Shown here: positions 29,301-36,658 of the stretch, in pieces
Layout of the letters: every line of letters begins with the position of its first letter
How positions within the stretch are numbered: the stretch's first letter is position 1
Assembly (NCBI GenBank): GCA_934316845.1
Contig: CAKRDZ010000020.1
Location: 1 to 55,595, forward strand
DNA length: 55,595 nt
Reading direction: 5' to 3'
Source: an uncultured Eubacterium sp.
Lineage (GTDB): Bacteria; Bacillota; Clostridia; Lachnospirales; Lachnospiraceae
Made by a program: the position numbers and the translations under genes
The notes under the pieces: generated by a model
Databases searched by the model: none
What the model was told of the DNA's origin: nothing
The model's input: the letters and a program-made list of their open reading frames with translations, nothing else

Positions 29301-29804
29301 GAGACGGCAGTGATCGGCGGACTCATTGAAAATAAGGTTGTTAAAACAACGAAAACGAACAATATGATGGCATTTATCACGATCGAAGATCTTCTCGGAA
29401 CGGTGGAAGTGATCGTATTCCCGCGTGATTACGAAAATTACCGCCCACTTTTGGAAAATGACCGCAAGGTGTTTGTCAAAGGCCGTGTTACCGTGGAAGA
29501 GGACAAACCGGCGAAAATGATCTGTCAGAAGATCGTGCCATTTGACGAGGTTCCGAATCAGCTCTGGATCCAGTTTACGGACAAGCAGAGTTATCTTGCG
29601 GCGGAGCAGTCGTTATTTGATTCTCTGGCAAAATACGATGGTCAGGATACCGTTATTGTCTATCTGTCCACAGAACGTGCAAAAAAGCAGCTTCCAAACA
29701 GCCGTATGACAAAAGTCTGTCCGGAATTGCTGGAGGAACTTTATAAAAAATTTACAAAAGAAAATGTCAAAGTAGTACAAATGAGTATTGAAAAAGTTTT
29801 GTAA
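26331..29804 (+). CDS. dnaE: DNA polymerase III alpha subunit, DnaE type
   Basis: A 1157-residue polymerase. The N-terminal PHP domain opens FTHLHVHTEYSLLDGASKI. The polymerase core has GPGRGSAAGS and the catalytic Asp motif PDIDIDFC (about 402). Helix-hairpin-helix and OB-fold parts follow (GGLIENKVVKTT, about 1000). It lacks the inserted proofreading domain and long N terminus of PolC, so it is DnaE, used in lagging-strand or general replication in Firmicutes. ATG at 26331 follows GGAGGGAAAGC. Confidence 0.96.
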   Translation: MSKVPFTHLHVHTEYSLLDGASKIDELVARTKELGMDSIAITDHGVMYGVVDFYRAALKAGIKPIIGCEVYVAPGSRFDREIGQGEERYNHLVLLAENDKGYHNLMKIVSRGFTEGFYYKPRVDYEVLERYHEGIIALSACLAGAVATRLVKGLYEEAKEEALRLQEIFGKGNFFLELQDHGLQPQQIVNQGLLRMHDETGIDLVATNDLHYIYDTDQEAHDILLCIQTGKKVTDENRMRYDGGQYYLKSPEEMAELFPYAPEAITNTHKIAERCNVTIEFGHYKLPHFQVPEGYTSESYLRKLCQEGLERKYHDSEYDKQMLQDRLDYELDTISGMGFVDYFLIVWDFIKYAKDHGIPVGPGRGSAAGSIVAYTLQITDIVDPIKYNLIFERFLNKERVTMPDIDIDFCVERRQEVIDYVTEKYGKEKVVQIVTFGTMAARMVIRDVGRVLDLPYALVDSVAKAVPMELGITIQKGLEMNPELKKMYEMDEDIKKLIDMSMRLEGLPRHTSIHAAGVVISPEEVDEFVPLSRAADGTITTQYTMVTLEELGLLKMDFLGLRNLTVIKNATEGKLSLQDINYDDPNVYEMISAGKTEGVFQLESEGMKNFMKELKPECLEDIIAGISLYRPGPMDFIPKYIAGKNDRHNIVYDCPQLEPILKNTYGCIVYQEQVMQIVRDLAGYSYGQSDNVRRAMSKKKAKEMERNRNIFIYGDESENIEGCIKRGIPEETASKIYADMTDFAKYAFNKSHAAAYAVVSYQTAYLKYYYPKEFMAALLTSVMDNTGKITEYTMSCRQMGIEILPPDINEGEADFTPTENGIRYGLAAIKSVGRPVIAEIVTERRAAGPYASLKDLCSRLSGKSMNKRTLESFIKAGALDCLDGTRKQKMSAYASILEGISHEKKATMTGQLSLFDFASDEDKEELETKFPDVGEYDKEMILAFEKEVLGLYVSGHPLEDYVDVMKRNITRQTIDFTVADGERVPRVKDNETAVIGGLIENKVVKTTKTNNMMAFITIEDLLGTVEVIVFPRDYENYRPLLENDRKVFVKGRVTVEEDKPAKMICQKIVPFDEVPNQLWIQFTDKQSYLAAEQSLFDSLAKYDGQDTVIVYLSTERAKKQLPNSRMTKVCPELLEELYKKFTKENVKVVQMSIEKVL

Positions 29805-29816
29805 ATATCGTACAAT
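29788..29816 (+). promoter_or_regulatory. Sigma-A promoter of pfkA
   Basis: TTGAAA (29788-29793), a 17-nt spacer and TACAAT (29811-29816) overlap the 3' end of dnaE and lie 26 nt ahead of pfkA. This suggests pfkA has its own promoter. Confidence 0.5.
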
Positions 29817-29841
29817 GGAAGAGGATTGGAGGTAAACAGTA

Positions 29842-30819
29842 ATGTCAGAAAAAGCAGTGAAAACGATAGGAGTATTGACAAGTGGTGGGGATGCACCGGG
29901 TATGAATGCAGCGATTCGTGCTGTCGTTCGATCAGGATTATCAAGTGGACTGAAAGTAAAAGGTATTCGCCGCGGATATGCGGGCTTATTAGAAGAAGAT
30001 ATTGTAGATATGGATACAATGAGTGTATCGGATATTGTACAAAAAGGAGGAACAATCCTTTACACTTCCCGTTGTCCGGAGATGGTAACACCGGAAGGCC
30101 AGAAAAAGGCAGCAGATATCTGCCGCAAACATGGCATCGACGGTATCGTAGTCATCGGAGGAGACGGTTCTTTCCGCGGAGCGCAGAAACTTTCTGCCAA
30201 CGGAATCAACACGATCGGTGTTCCGGGAACGATCGATCTCGACATTTCTTGTACAGAATATACGATTGGTTTTGACACCGCCTGCAACACGGCGATGGAA
30301 GCAATCGACAAAGTACGTGATACATCCGCATCCCACGAGCGATGCAGTATCATTGAAGTAATGGGGCGTACTGCCGGCCATATCGCGTTGTGGTGTGGTA
30401 TCAGTAATGGTTCTGAATATATTACCATTCCGGAACGCTATGACAATGATGAGCAGAAGATTATCGAGAAAATCCGTGCAAAACGCCGTATCGGTAAAAA
30501 ACACCATATCATTGTAAATGCCGAGGGAGTTGGAAATTCGTACCAGATGGCAAAAGACATTGAAGAAGCAACCGGTATCGAAACCCGTGCTACCGTTATC
30601 GGTCATATCCAGCGTGGTGGAAATCCATCCTGTCGTGACCGTGTCTATGCATCCTCTATGGGAGCACTCGCCGTGGATCTTTTGATCGCCGGCAAGACAA
30701 ACCGTGTCGTAGCATACCGTGCCGGTGAGTTCTGTGACTTTGACATCGACGAGGCTTTGGCAATGACCAAGGACATCGATGAGCATCTTTACAGTCTGAC
30801 GATGCGTCTGTCACGATAA
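29842..30819 (+). CDS. pfkA: ATP-dependent 6-phosphofructokinase
   Basis: A 325-residue PfkA. Motifs are GGDAPGMNAAIRA at the N terminus, GGDGSFRGA (Gly after GGD points to ATP rather than PPi use), the catalytic PGTIDLDI, MGRTAGHIA and the late GHIQRGGNPS. The catalytic block has Leu in place of the more common Asn of TIDND, while both Asp are kept. It carries out the committed step of glycolysis. RBS GGAGGTAAAC. A bidirectional terminator follows. Confidence 0.95.
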   Translation: MSEKAVKTIGVLTSGGDAPGMNAAIRAVVRSGLSSGLKVKGIRRGYAGLLEEDIVDMDTMSVSDIVQKGGTILYTSRCPEMVTPEGQKKAADICRKHGIDGIVVIGGDGSFRGAQKLSANGINTIGVPGTIDLDISCTEYTIGFDTACNTAMEAIDKVRDTSASHERCSIIEVMGRTAGHIALWCGISNGSEYITIPERYDNDEQKIIEKIRAKRRIGKKHHIIVNAEGVGNSYQMAKDIEEATGIETRATVIGHIQRGGNPSCRDRVYASSMGALAVDLLIAGKTNRVVAYRAGEFCDFDIDEALAMTKDIDEHLYSLTMRLSR

Positions 30820-30895
30820 TATAATAAAATATGTAACTATTCAGGATCAATGTATGGAAATCAATGAATCGTTAATAAAATATATTGTTTTGCAT

Positions 30896-30930
30896 AAAAA
30901 TAGCATCCAAACGGATGCTATTTGTTTTTG
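30896..30930. terminator. Bidirectional terminator between pfkA and the convergent small gene
   Basis: ATAGCATCC and GGATGCTAT form a perfect stem with an AAAC loop. TTTGTTTTT follows on the plus strand and ATTTTTATG on the minus strand, so it can serve both converging genes. Confidence 0.9.
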
Positions 30931-30943
30931 CGTCATTCAAATT

Positions 30944-31255
30944 TTATTCTTCCGAAGTCTCAGAAGCGTTTTCTTCCGCAGTTTCCTCTGCTGCTTCGTC
31001 GTCTTCTCCCTCTTTGTCGTCGCTTTTCTCCGACATATTTATGGTAACGTAATCTCTTTCGTCATTCGGTGTCTCCGGGAAGTCGTCAAAGTCATCAGCT
31101 TCGTCGTCCTCCTCGTAAAGATCATTATCGAAATCGTCGTCATCATAATCATCTACGTAGTCCTTCATCAGGATGTTTTTCAGAAAATACAAAGCGGCTC
31201 CGATGGTAGCGAGTGTAGCTGCTGCTCCAAGGAGAAATTTAAAAAACTTTTTCAT
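30944..31255 (-). CDS. Small membrane-anchored acidic protein, unknown function
   Basis: The start is set at the ATG (complement of 31253-31255) giving MKKFFKFLLGAAATLA; an upstream in-frame start at 31315 would add a charged stretch with no ribosome site. The 103-residue product has one N-terminal hydrophobic segment (about 5-25), followed by an extremely Asp/Glu-rich tail (DDYDDDDFDND and EEDDEADD). This resembles small YtxH-like or envelope-stress membrane proteins only in general layout, and I do not recognise the family. The GGAC ribosome site is modest. Confidence 0.65.
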   Translation of the reverse strand: MKKFFKFLLGAAATLATIGAALYFLKNILMKDYVDDYDDDDFDNDLYEEDDEADDFDDFPETPNDERDYVTINMSEKSDDKEGEDDEAAEETAEENASETSEE

Positions 31256-31409
31256 AATCACATCGTCCTTTCTGTCCGCATGCTTAGTGTGGCATTTACG
31301 GAAATATATATACATATTTTACGGGAAAATAATGAAAAAGTAAAGGGGTTTTTATACAAAAGTGCAAAATTAAATAAAAAAAATATATATAATTTGTGAA
31401 AAATAATTG

Positions 31410-31441
31410 TTGTAATATGAAAGCAGATGTTGTATTATAAT
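31410..31441 (+). promoter_or_regulatory. Candidate promoter of the DUF6465-like gene
   Basis: TTGTAA (31410-31415), 17 nt, then TATTAT overlapping TATAAT (31433-31441). It lies about 100 nt upstream of the gene in very AT-rich DNA, leaving a fairly long 5' leader. Confidence 0.45.
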
Positions 31442-31542
31442 AGATATGTAAAGGGATTTGGTGATGTGAATATAAATTTAATACGATTTTTTGCATCACA
31501 TAAAATTTCTAAATATATACAAATTGAATGGAGGATTCTGTT

Positions 31543-32025
31543 ATGGCAGCAAAAGCAAATTACTCTAAAAAACCAGCAAACAAAAAAGTGGTTACAGAGA
31601 AAAAGGATGTTGTAAAGACTGAGGTAAAACCAGTGGAGACAAAATCCGAAGCAAAACCGGAAGCAGTAAAAGAAACGGTACCTGCAGCAGCAACAGCGAC
31701 ACCAGCAGCCAAGACAACAAAGAAAACGACAACAAAGGCAACTGCAGCAAAGAAGACAACCGCAAAGAAAGCAGCAAAGACAGGTGCAAAACGTGGACCA
31801 AAACCTGCATCTGAACGTACCATCGAGATGACAGTGCAGTTTGGTGAAAAAGAAGTTACATACACAGATATGGTAAATCGTATCAAAGAGATGTGGAGAG
31901 CACAGGGCAAACGTGAAGTATCCATGAAGAGCCTTGAATTGTATGTAAAACCGGAAGAATCCAAAGTATATTATGTAATTAATTCTCAGGATAAAAAACC
32001 GGTTACCGGCGATATTGATTATTAA
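31543..32025 (+). CDS. Lys/Ala-rich protein with C-terminal DUF6465-like domain
   Basis: The ATG at 31543 is chosen because GGAGG sits just before it; the ATG at 31528 would overlap that site. The 160-residue protein has a low-complexity basic first half (repeated KKTTTKATAAKK, KKAAK and KRGPKP, like histone H1 or AT-hook tails). The ordered C-terminal 70 residues (TIEMTVQFGEKEVTYTDMV and on) I match from memory to DUF6465, seen in Lachnospiraceae. The tail suggests nucleic-acid binding, but this is inference. It has its own promoter and terminator. Confidence 0.75.
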   Translation: MAAKANYSKKPANKKVVTEKKDVVKTEVKPVETKSEAKPEAVKETVPAAATATPAAKTTKKTTTKATAAKKTTAKKAAKTGAKRGPKPASERTIEMTVQFGEKEVTYTDMVNRIKEMWRAQGKREVSMKSLELYVKPEESKVYYVINSQDKKPVTGDIDY

Positions 32026-32039
32026 TTAAAAATGCATGA

Positions 32040-32071
32040 CAGCTCATCGCAAAAGGCGGTGGGCTGTTTTT
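32040..32071 (+). terminator. Terminator of the DUF6465-like gene
   Basis: CAGCTCATCGC pairs with GCGGTGGGCTG (two G-U pairs) across a short A-rich loop and is followed by TTTTT. Confidence 0.85.
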
Positions 32072-32142
32072 AGGTTCTGATACAAATACGAAAATTAGCA
32101 ATATTACATACTAAAAGGGAAAGGTTTTTCTTGTGTGAATGA

Positions 32143-33058
32143 CAGAAACTTAAATTATACTTGGAATATGGTGTATCTATTTATTCAGGTAAAAATGAAG
32201 TGAGCTTGTTTTCTGAAAGTCTTGTATGTGATGAAGAGCAGTTGGTGTTGTATCATAAGGGGAAAGAAGGGAAGATTAAGAACGAAGGGGGGGAGAGAAA
32301 GTGTACTTCCAAAAGAACTAGCAATTAATTCTTCCTCTTTGCGTTTGTTGAATAGAGATGAAAAACTGGATTCCCGAATAAAATCTTTTGTTGAGTTTTT
32401 GAAAAATTCAGCATCTTTTGAAATGCTTTCTCCAAGCGAAATGCGTCTTAGCAGTCGTGGAATAAAAGAGAGTATTGGAATCTCAGGAAAAAATTTACCT
32501 TCATTTATTAAGCAGATGACAGAAGAACAGAAAGCGAGTTTTATGGCTAAACTGACATTTCTGTTGGGAGACAGAATTTCTAATGTTGATGCTAAATCGA
32601 AAGGAAAGCCTGGCTGGACTGAGATAGACAGCATAGAAAAATACAAGAATAAAACAATCCATGTATCTTCTAAAGAGATGAGTGATGGAATGTTGCGCTT
32701 GCTTGCATTTGTTGCAATTAGTGAAATTAAGAAATCAAATGCAACCATGCTTTTAGACGAGATAGAGAATGGCGTAAATACAAATTATGCAGAGAAGTTA
32801 TTGAGGATTCTGGAACAAATGTATGAAGAAAAAGAACATCAATTAATATTAACTACGCATAGTACGGTATTTATGGATTATATTGCTGCTGAAAAAATTA
32901 TATTTTTATATCGCGATGACGATGATGGATATACGAAGGCAGTTCGGCTTTTTGAAAATGATTTAATAAAAAAGGAACTGGAGTATATGTATCCGGGCGA
33001 GATTTTACTCAATATGTCACAGGCAGAGTTGTTAGATAAATTACTTACACAGTATTAG
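32143..33058 (+). pseudogene. Decayed AAA-family ATPase (no Walker A; frameshift at a G7 run)
   Basis: The 3' part (from about 32294) keeps an ABC-like signature region SSKEMSDGMLRLLAF, a Walker B MLLDEIENGV and switch LTTHS, typical of RecF/AAA15-type ATPases. Just upstream, a different frame from 32143 encodes clearly protein-like sequence (LEYGVSIYSGKNEVSLF and on to GKEGKIKNEGG). The two join in one frame if the G7 run at 32287-32293 is read as G6. The P-loop half is missing, because an in-frame stop lies at 32140 and the previous gene's terminator is 70 nt away. So it is a 5'-truncated, frameshifted remnant. Base composition is more AT-rich than its neighbours, suggesting transfer. Confidence 0.8.
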
Positions 33059-33070
33059 AGGGAAGTTAAG

Positions 33071-33109
33071 ATGAAAATTGCTATAACAGGAGAAGAAAAA
33101 GAGATATAA
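33071..33109 (+). other. 12-residue ORF, possible remnant of the ATPase partner gene
   Basis: ATG at 33071 after GGAAGTTAAG opens MKIAITGEEKEI and then stops. It sits where a partner gene of an AAA ATPase would start, 12 nt after its stop. It is too short to support more than a suggestion. Confidence 0.25.
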
Positions 33110-33139
33110 CACAGCAGTAAAACTTATTGATAAATTTTA

Positions 33140-33168
33140 TTGATAACTCTCTCCGAACGTGCTATAAT
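33140..33168 (+). promoter_or_regulatory. Strong sigma-A promoter of the TM1266-hydG unit
   Basis: TTGATA (33140-33145), exactly 17 nt, TATAAT (33163-33168). This is a near-consensus promoter, placed 211 nt ahead of the first gene because a structured leader lies between. Confidence 0.85.
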
Positions 33169-33174
33169 ATAGAA

Positions 33175-33256
33175 AAGTCGTACTGACATACGAAGGAAAT
33201 CCTGAGTAGGAAGGCGGTATAGTTCGAAATACATATTCGTAGCACGAAGTGTTGAC
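33175..33256 (+). ncRNA. Structured 5' leader RNA of the hydG unit (candidate cis-regulator)
   Basis: Between the promoter and an intrinsic terminator lies about 80 nt with several short local stems: CGTA/TACG (33179-33192), AGGA/TCCT, CGAA/TTCG (33224-33238) and CAC/GTG. With the terminator at 33257-33280 it has the layout of a riboswitch or attenuator. I could not match it to a riboswitch class known to me (not TPP, SAM-I, THF, ZTP or T-box by motif). Confidence 0.45.
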
Positions 33257-33280
33257 GGTCGGCTTTTTGCCGGCTTTTTT
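33257..33280 (+). terminator. Intrinsic terminator in the hydG leader
   Basis: GTCGGC and GCCGGC arms (one G-U pair), loop TTTTT, followed by TTTTTT. It lies about 100 nt upstream of the first coding start, so it would act as a conditional attenuator. Confidence 0.85.
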
Positions 33281-33378
33281 ATTGCTTAAGAGAAGGGTTT
33301 CGGGCAATGCGAAGCGGGTTTTCCCGGACAGTTATGGACATTGCCTGCAAAGCACAAAACACGAAAAGGAGGTTCTAT

Positions 33379-33624
33379 ATGGAAAAACGAGTCGCAGTGA
33401 TCGGTATCGTGGTGGAAAAAGAAGAATCGGCAGAAATTGTCAATGCGATACTGCATGAGTACCGGGAGTTTATCGTGGGCAGGATGGGCATTCCTTATAG
33501 AGAACGAGGGTTGTCCGTGATCAGCGTAATTGTTGACGCCCCCAATGCAACGATCAGCGCTATATCAGGAAAACTTGGGATGACAGACGGAGTAACAAGC
33601 AAAGCAATTTATGCAACGAAATGA
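33379..33624 (+). CDS. TM1266-type [FeFe]-hydrogenase system regulator
   Basis: The ATG at 33379 is chosen for the AAGGAGG just before it; 24 upstream in-frame codons lack a site. The 81-residue protein (start MEKRVAVIGIVVEKEE, later LSVISVIVDAPNATISAISGKLG) fits the small ferredoxin-fold/ACT-like family typified by TM1266, which is commonly found beside hydG and annotated as a putative regulator of iron-only hydrogenase. It ends 14 nt before hydG, so the two are one unit. Confidence 0.85.
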   Translation: MEKRVAVIGIVVEKEESAEIVNAILHEYREFIVGRMGIPYRERGLSVISVIVDAPNATISAISGKLGMTDGVTSKAIYATK

Positions 33625-33638
33625 AGTGGAGGAAAATC

Positions 33639-35057
33639 ATGTACAATCCAAAATCAGGAAAAGCAACGGAATTTATCGATGACAAAGAGATATTAGAATC
33701 TCTGGAGTATGCACAAAAAAACAAAAATAATAAAGAAGTAATAGATGCCATATTAGAAAAAGCATCCGCTATGAAAGGCATAAGCCACAGGGAGGCAGCC
33801 GTATTATTAGAGTGTGAATTAGAAGAAGAAAATAAAAAAATAGAAACGCTGGCAAAAGAAATTAAGCAGCGTTTTTACGGCAATCGAATCGTAATGTTTG
33901 CCCCATTGTATCTGTCAAATTATTGTGTCAATGGCTGCACATACTGCCCATATCATCACTGTAATGAGCATATCCGCAGAAAGAAACTGACGCAGGATGA
34001 AATCCGTGACGAAGTCATTGCCCTGCAGGATATGGGACATAAGCGGCTTGCCATCGAGGCAGGAGAAGATCCGGTCAACAATCCGATCGAGTATATCCTT
34101 GACAGCATTAAGACCATTTACAGCATCAAACATAAAAATGGTGCGATCCGCCGCGTCAATGTAAATATTGCTGCTACAACTGTAGAAAACTATCAGAAAT
34201 TGCACGATGCCGGCATTGGAACGTACATTTTGTTCCAGGAGACTTATAACAAAGAAAGTTATGAAAAACTGCATCCAACCGGACCAAAGCACAATTACGA
34301 TTATCATACGGAGGCAATGGACCGTGCGATGGAGGGCGGCATTGATGACGTCGGACTTGGGGTATTGTTCGGCTTGGAAATGTACCGTTATGAACTTGTC
34401 GGAATTATCATGCACGCGGAGCATCTGGAAGCAAAATTCGGAGTCGGACCGCATACGATCAGCGTACCGCGTATCTGCCCGGCAGATGACATTGATCCGG
34501 GAGAATTTACGAACGCTATTTCTGACGAAATATTTGAAAAAATTGTTGCCGTTATCCGGATTGCCGTGCCATATACCGGCATGATCGTATCGACAAGAGA
34601 ATCCCAGAAGACACGTGAAAAAGTACTTGGACTTGGTATCTCGCAGATCAGTGGAGGATCCCGTACAAGTGTTGGCGGCTATGTGGAAGAAGAAAAAGAA
34701 GAGGACAATTCGGCGCAGTTTGATGTCAGTGACCGCAGAACCCTTGACGAGGTTGTCAACTGGCTTTTGGAACTCGGTTACATTCCAAGTTTCTGTACGG
34801 CATGTTACCGCGAGGGAAGAACCGGCGACCGCTTTATGAAACTGTTGAAATCCGGTCAGATCGTCAACTGCTGCCAGCCAAATGCGTTGATGACCTTAAA
34901 AGAGTATCTGGAAGATTATGCCAGCGAGGATACCAAACAAAAGGGTGAAAAAGTCATCCAAAGAGAATTGGAAGTTATTACCAATCCTGTGGTAAAAGAA
35001 AAAGCAAGAGAATATATCGAAAATATTCACGAAGGCCAGAGAGATTTCCGCTTCTAA
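33639..35057 (+). CDS. hydG: [FeFe]-hydrogenase maturase, radical SAM tyrosine lyase
   Basis: Start at ATG 33639 behind TGGAGG. The 472-residue protein has the radical SAM motif NYCVNGCTYCPY (CX3CX2C, about 95) and the extra C-terminal cluster motif CTAC with a third Cys in NCCQPN about 22 residues on. This second site separates HydG from ThiH. HydG splits tyrosine to give the CO and CN ligands of the hydrogenase H-cluster. hydE, hydF and the hydrogenase are not in this window, so they must lie elsewhere. Its presence indicates an anaerobic, H2-producing fermenter. Confidence 0.93.
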   Translation: MYNPKSGKATEFIDDKEILESLEYAQKNKNNKEVIDAILEKASAMKGISHREAAVLLECELEEENKKIETLAKEIKQRFYGNRIVMFAPLYLSNYCVNGCTYCPYHHCNEHIRRKKLTQDEIRDEVIALQDMGHKRLAIEAGEDPVNNPIEYILDSIKTIYSIKHKNGAIRRVNVNIAATTVENYQKLHDAGIGTYILFQETYNKESYEKLHPTGPKHNYDYHTEAMDRAMEGGIDDVGLGVLFGLEMYRYELVGIIMHAEHLEAKFGVGPHTISVPRICPADDIDPGEFTNAISDEIFEKIVAVIRIAVPYTGMIVSTRESQKTREKVLGLGISQISGGSRTSVGGYVEEEKEEDNSAQFDVSDRRTLDEVVNWLLELGYIPSFCTACYREGRTGDRFMKLLKSGQIVNCCQPNALMTLKEYLEDYASEDTKQKGEKVIQRELEVITNPVVKEKAREYIENIHEGQRDFRF

Positions 35058-35083
35058 AAATATCCAAAGTAAATCATTATTTC

Positions 35084-35122
35084 AAAAAGGGTGTAACCAT
35101 GTGACGCAGGCTACACCCTTTT
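35084..35122. terminator. Bidirectional terminator between hydG and eda
   Basis: AAAAGGGTGTA pairs with TACACCCTTTT across a 16-nt loop. The flanking A and T runs let it stop transcripts of both converging genes. Confidence 0.85.
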
Positions 35123-35142
35123 AAGTCAACCGATTGATGTTA

Positions 35143-36108
35143 TTACACATTTAAGGTTAAATGAACGGCAAATCCGCCAAATTCTCCTTTGATGTAAACA
35201 AATGACATAAAGCCGTCTTTGTTGTATTTGGCAGTAGACATATCAAATTCAATGCCGCGCAGACCAAGGTGGTATACGGCGCGCTCTACGGAATTACATC
35301 CGACAGCGATATGACCGTGTGTCCCTGCTCCCGGTGCTTTCATTACTTCAATCTTTTTGCCGCAGAAATACGATACATCGATATTTTTCTGTGGAAATCC
35401 AAACATGGTAGTGAAGGCATCTGCGGTGTTGGCAGCTTCTGCATCATCCGCGCAGTTGATCCCGATATGTTTGATCTTAAAGCCAAGCATATGGTTGACG
35501 GCTTCGCGTGTAAGTGCCGTGATATTGGTAAATTTGTCGGCTGCGATCAAAGAAGTATCCACCATCCAGCTTCCTCCGCATGCGATAATGCGGTCAAAGT
35601 CAAGATATTCGTTGAGGTTGGAAGAATTGATACCGCCGGTTGGCATAAATTTCATCTCCGTATAAGGAGCAGCCATTGCTTTGATTAATTTCAATCCGCC
35701 AATCGCCTCTGCCGGAAATACTTTGACGACATCCAGTCCCAGGGTGGCAGCTTTCTGTACGTCACTTGGTGTCGCACAACCCGGCATCACAGGGATTTTC
35801 TTGTTGATACAATATTTTACTAATTTTTCATCCATTCCGGGGCTGACGATAAATTTGGCACCGGCCGTTACTGCGCGGTCTACCTGCTCGGTTGTGATCA
35901 CCGTGCCGGCTCCGATCACCATATCCGGATATTCTTCTGACATGATTTTGATTGCTTCCTCTGCGCAATCGGTTCGAAATGTTACTTCCGCACAAGGAAG
36001 TCCGCCGGTACAAAGAGCTTTGCCAAGCGGTTTGGCATCCTCGGCATGCTTCAATGCAACTACGGGAACAATCCCGATCTTCGAAAGTGTAACTAATACA
36101 TCGTTCAT
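35143..36108 (-). CDS. eda: KDPG/KHG aldolase fused to a VOC (glyoxalase-fold) domain
   Basis: A 321-residue protein. Residues 1-205 are a class I KDPG/KHG aldolase: AEVTFRT, VIGAGTVIT, FIVSPG, then VKVFPAE with the Schiff-base Lys, and FMPTGGIN. Residues about 220-320 form a VOC-type domain (GFKIKHIGINCAD, YHLGLRGIEFD, GGFAVHLTL). The aldolase splits 2-keto-3-deoxy-6-phosphogluconate to pyruvate and glyceraldehyde-3-phosphate, the last step of uronate use begun by UxaC at 9630. The role of the added domain is unknown. RBS GGAGG and a strong promoter lie upstream on the minus strand. Confidence 0.92.
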   Translation of the reverse strand: MNDVLVTLSKIGIVPVVALKHAEDAKPLGKALCTGGLPCAEVTFRTDCAEEAIKIMSEEYPDMVIGAGTVITTEQVDRAVTAGAKFIVSPGMDEKLVKYCINKKIPVMPGCATPSDVQKAATLGLDVVKVFPAEAIGGLKLIKAMAAPYTEMKFMPTGGINSSNLNEYLDFDRIIACGGSWMVDTSLIAADKFTNITALTREAVNHMLGFKIKHIGINCADDAEAANTADAFTTMFGFPQKNIDVSYFCGKKIEVMKAPGAGTHGHIAVGCNSVERAVYHLGLRGIEFDMSTAKYNKDGFMSFVYIKGEFGGFAVHLTLNV

Positions 36109-36130
36109 TGAAAAAACCTCCTTTTCCTCT

Positions 36131-36160
36131 AGTATAACCGATATCGTAAACAGATGTCAA
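36131..36160 (-). promoter_or_regulatory. Promoter of the eda-VOC gene
   Basis: On the minus strand: TTGACA (36155-36160), 18 nt, TATACT (36131-36136), 23 nt from the start codon. It lies back-to-back with the rightward promoter at 36175. Confidence 0.8.
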
Positions 36161-36174
36161 TGGAGAAAAATTCG

Positions 36175-36203
36175 TTGCTATTTTCCCACCAAAAGAGTAT
36201 ACT
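36175..36203 (+). promoter_or_regulatory. Promoter of the truA unit
   Basis: TTGCTA (36175-36180), 17 nt, TATACT (36198-36203), 23 nt ahead of the hypothetical gene that precedes truA. Confidence 0.7.
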
Positions 36204-36226
36204 AGTAAAAGAGGTTGGTGGTAAAT

Positions 36227-36658
36227 ATGTTTTCGGAAATTTTTTATTCTAAAAAGACAGGAGAACCGGTGCAGGTCATAGCAAAGTGCAGTATATTGCC
36301 GGATGAGATCCCGGGAATCTGTTTTCAGCAGATGAGCGGAGAATTTGGGTGCTTTGTCTGGGATGTGGAACATTTCAAAGCAAATTATCAAAAAGAAAAA
36401 GTGCAGATAAAAGAAGAGACAGAGCCGAAGCCAAAGGAAGAAATTTCGGATCTGGTTCGTTTTCTTGATGCGGATACATACCGAGAGAAAATGAAAATAT
36501 TGGAAAGTATGAAAGACGACCTAAATGAGCATATTTTAAATAATATGGCAGTGAGTCTGGATCTTTCCCTGGAAGATGGTGTGGACGGATATTCCTTCCT
36601 GATGTCCGAACTTAAGATACGAAGCCGTTTTGAGGGCAAGCGGGGAGAGCGATTATGA
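36227..36658 (+). CDS. Conserved hypothetical protein upstream of truA
   Basis: ATG at 36227 follows GAGGTTGGTGG. The 143-residue product has a compact first half with a Cys and Trp in GEFGCFVWDVEHF (about 40-52), a charged linker (KEETEPKPKEE) and a helical C terminus (about 85-143). No membrane segment or signal is seen. It overlaps truA by 4 nt (ATGA). I do not recognise the family and cannot give a function. Confidence 0.7.
   Translation: MFSEIFYSKKTGEPVQVIAKCSILPDEIPGICFQQMSGEFGCFVWDVEHFKANYQKEKVQIKEETEPKPKEEISDLVRFLDADTYREKMKILESMKDDLNEHILNNMAVSLDLSLEDGVDGYSFLMSELKIRSRFEGKRGERL

Noticed and set aside
32222..33058. Treating the 278-residue frame as an intact gene
   Set aside because: Its first 24 residues are out-of-frame noise; the true upstream coding sequence runs in another frame up to the G7 run, and the P-loop is absent.
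33175..33280. T-box, TPP, SAM-I, THF or ZTP riboswitch ahead of hydG
   Set aside because: None of the core motifs of these classes could be found; the leader is reported only as an unassigned structured RNA.
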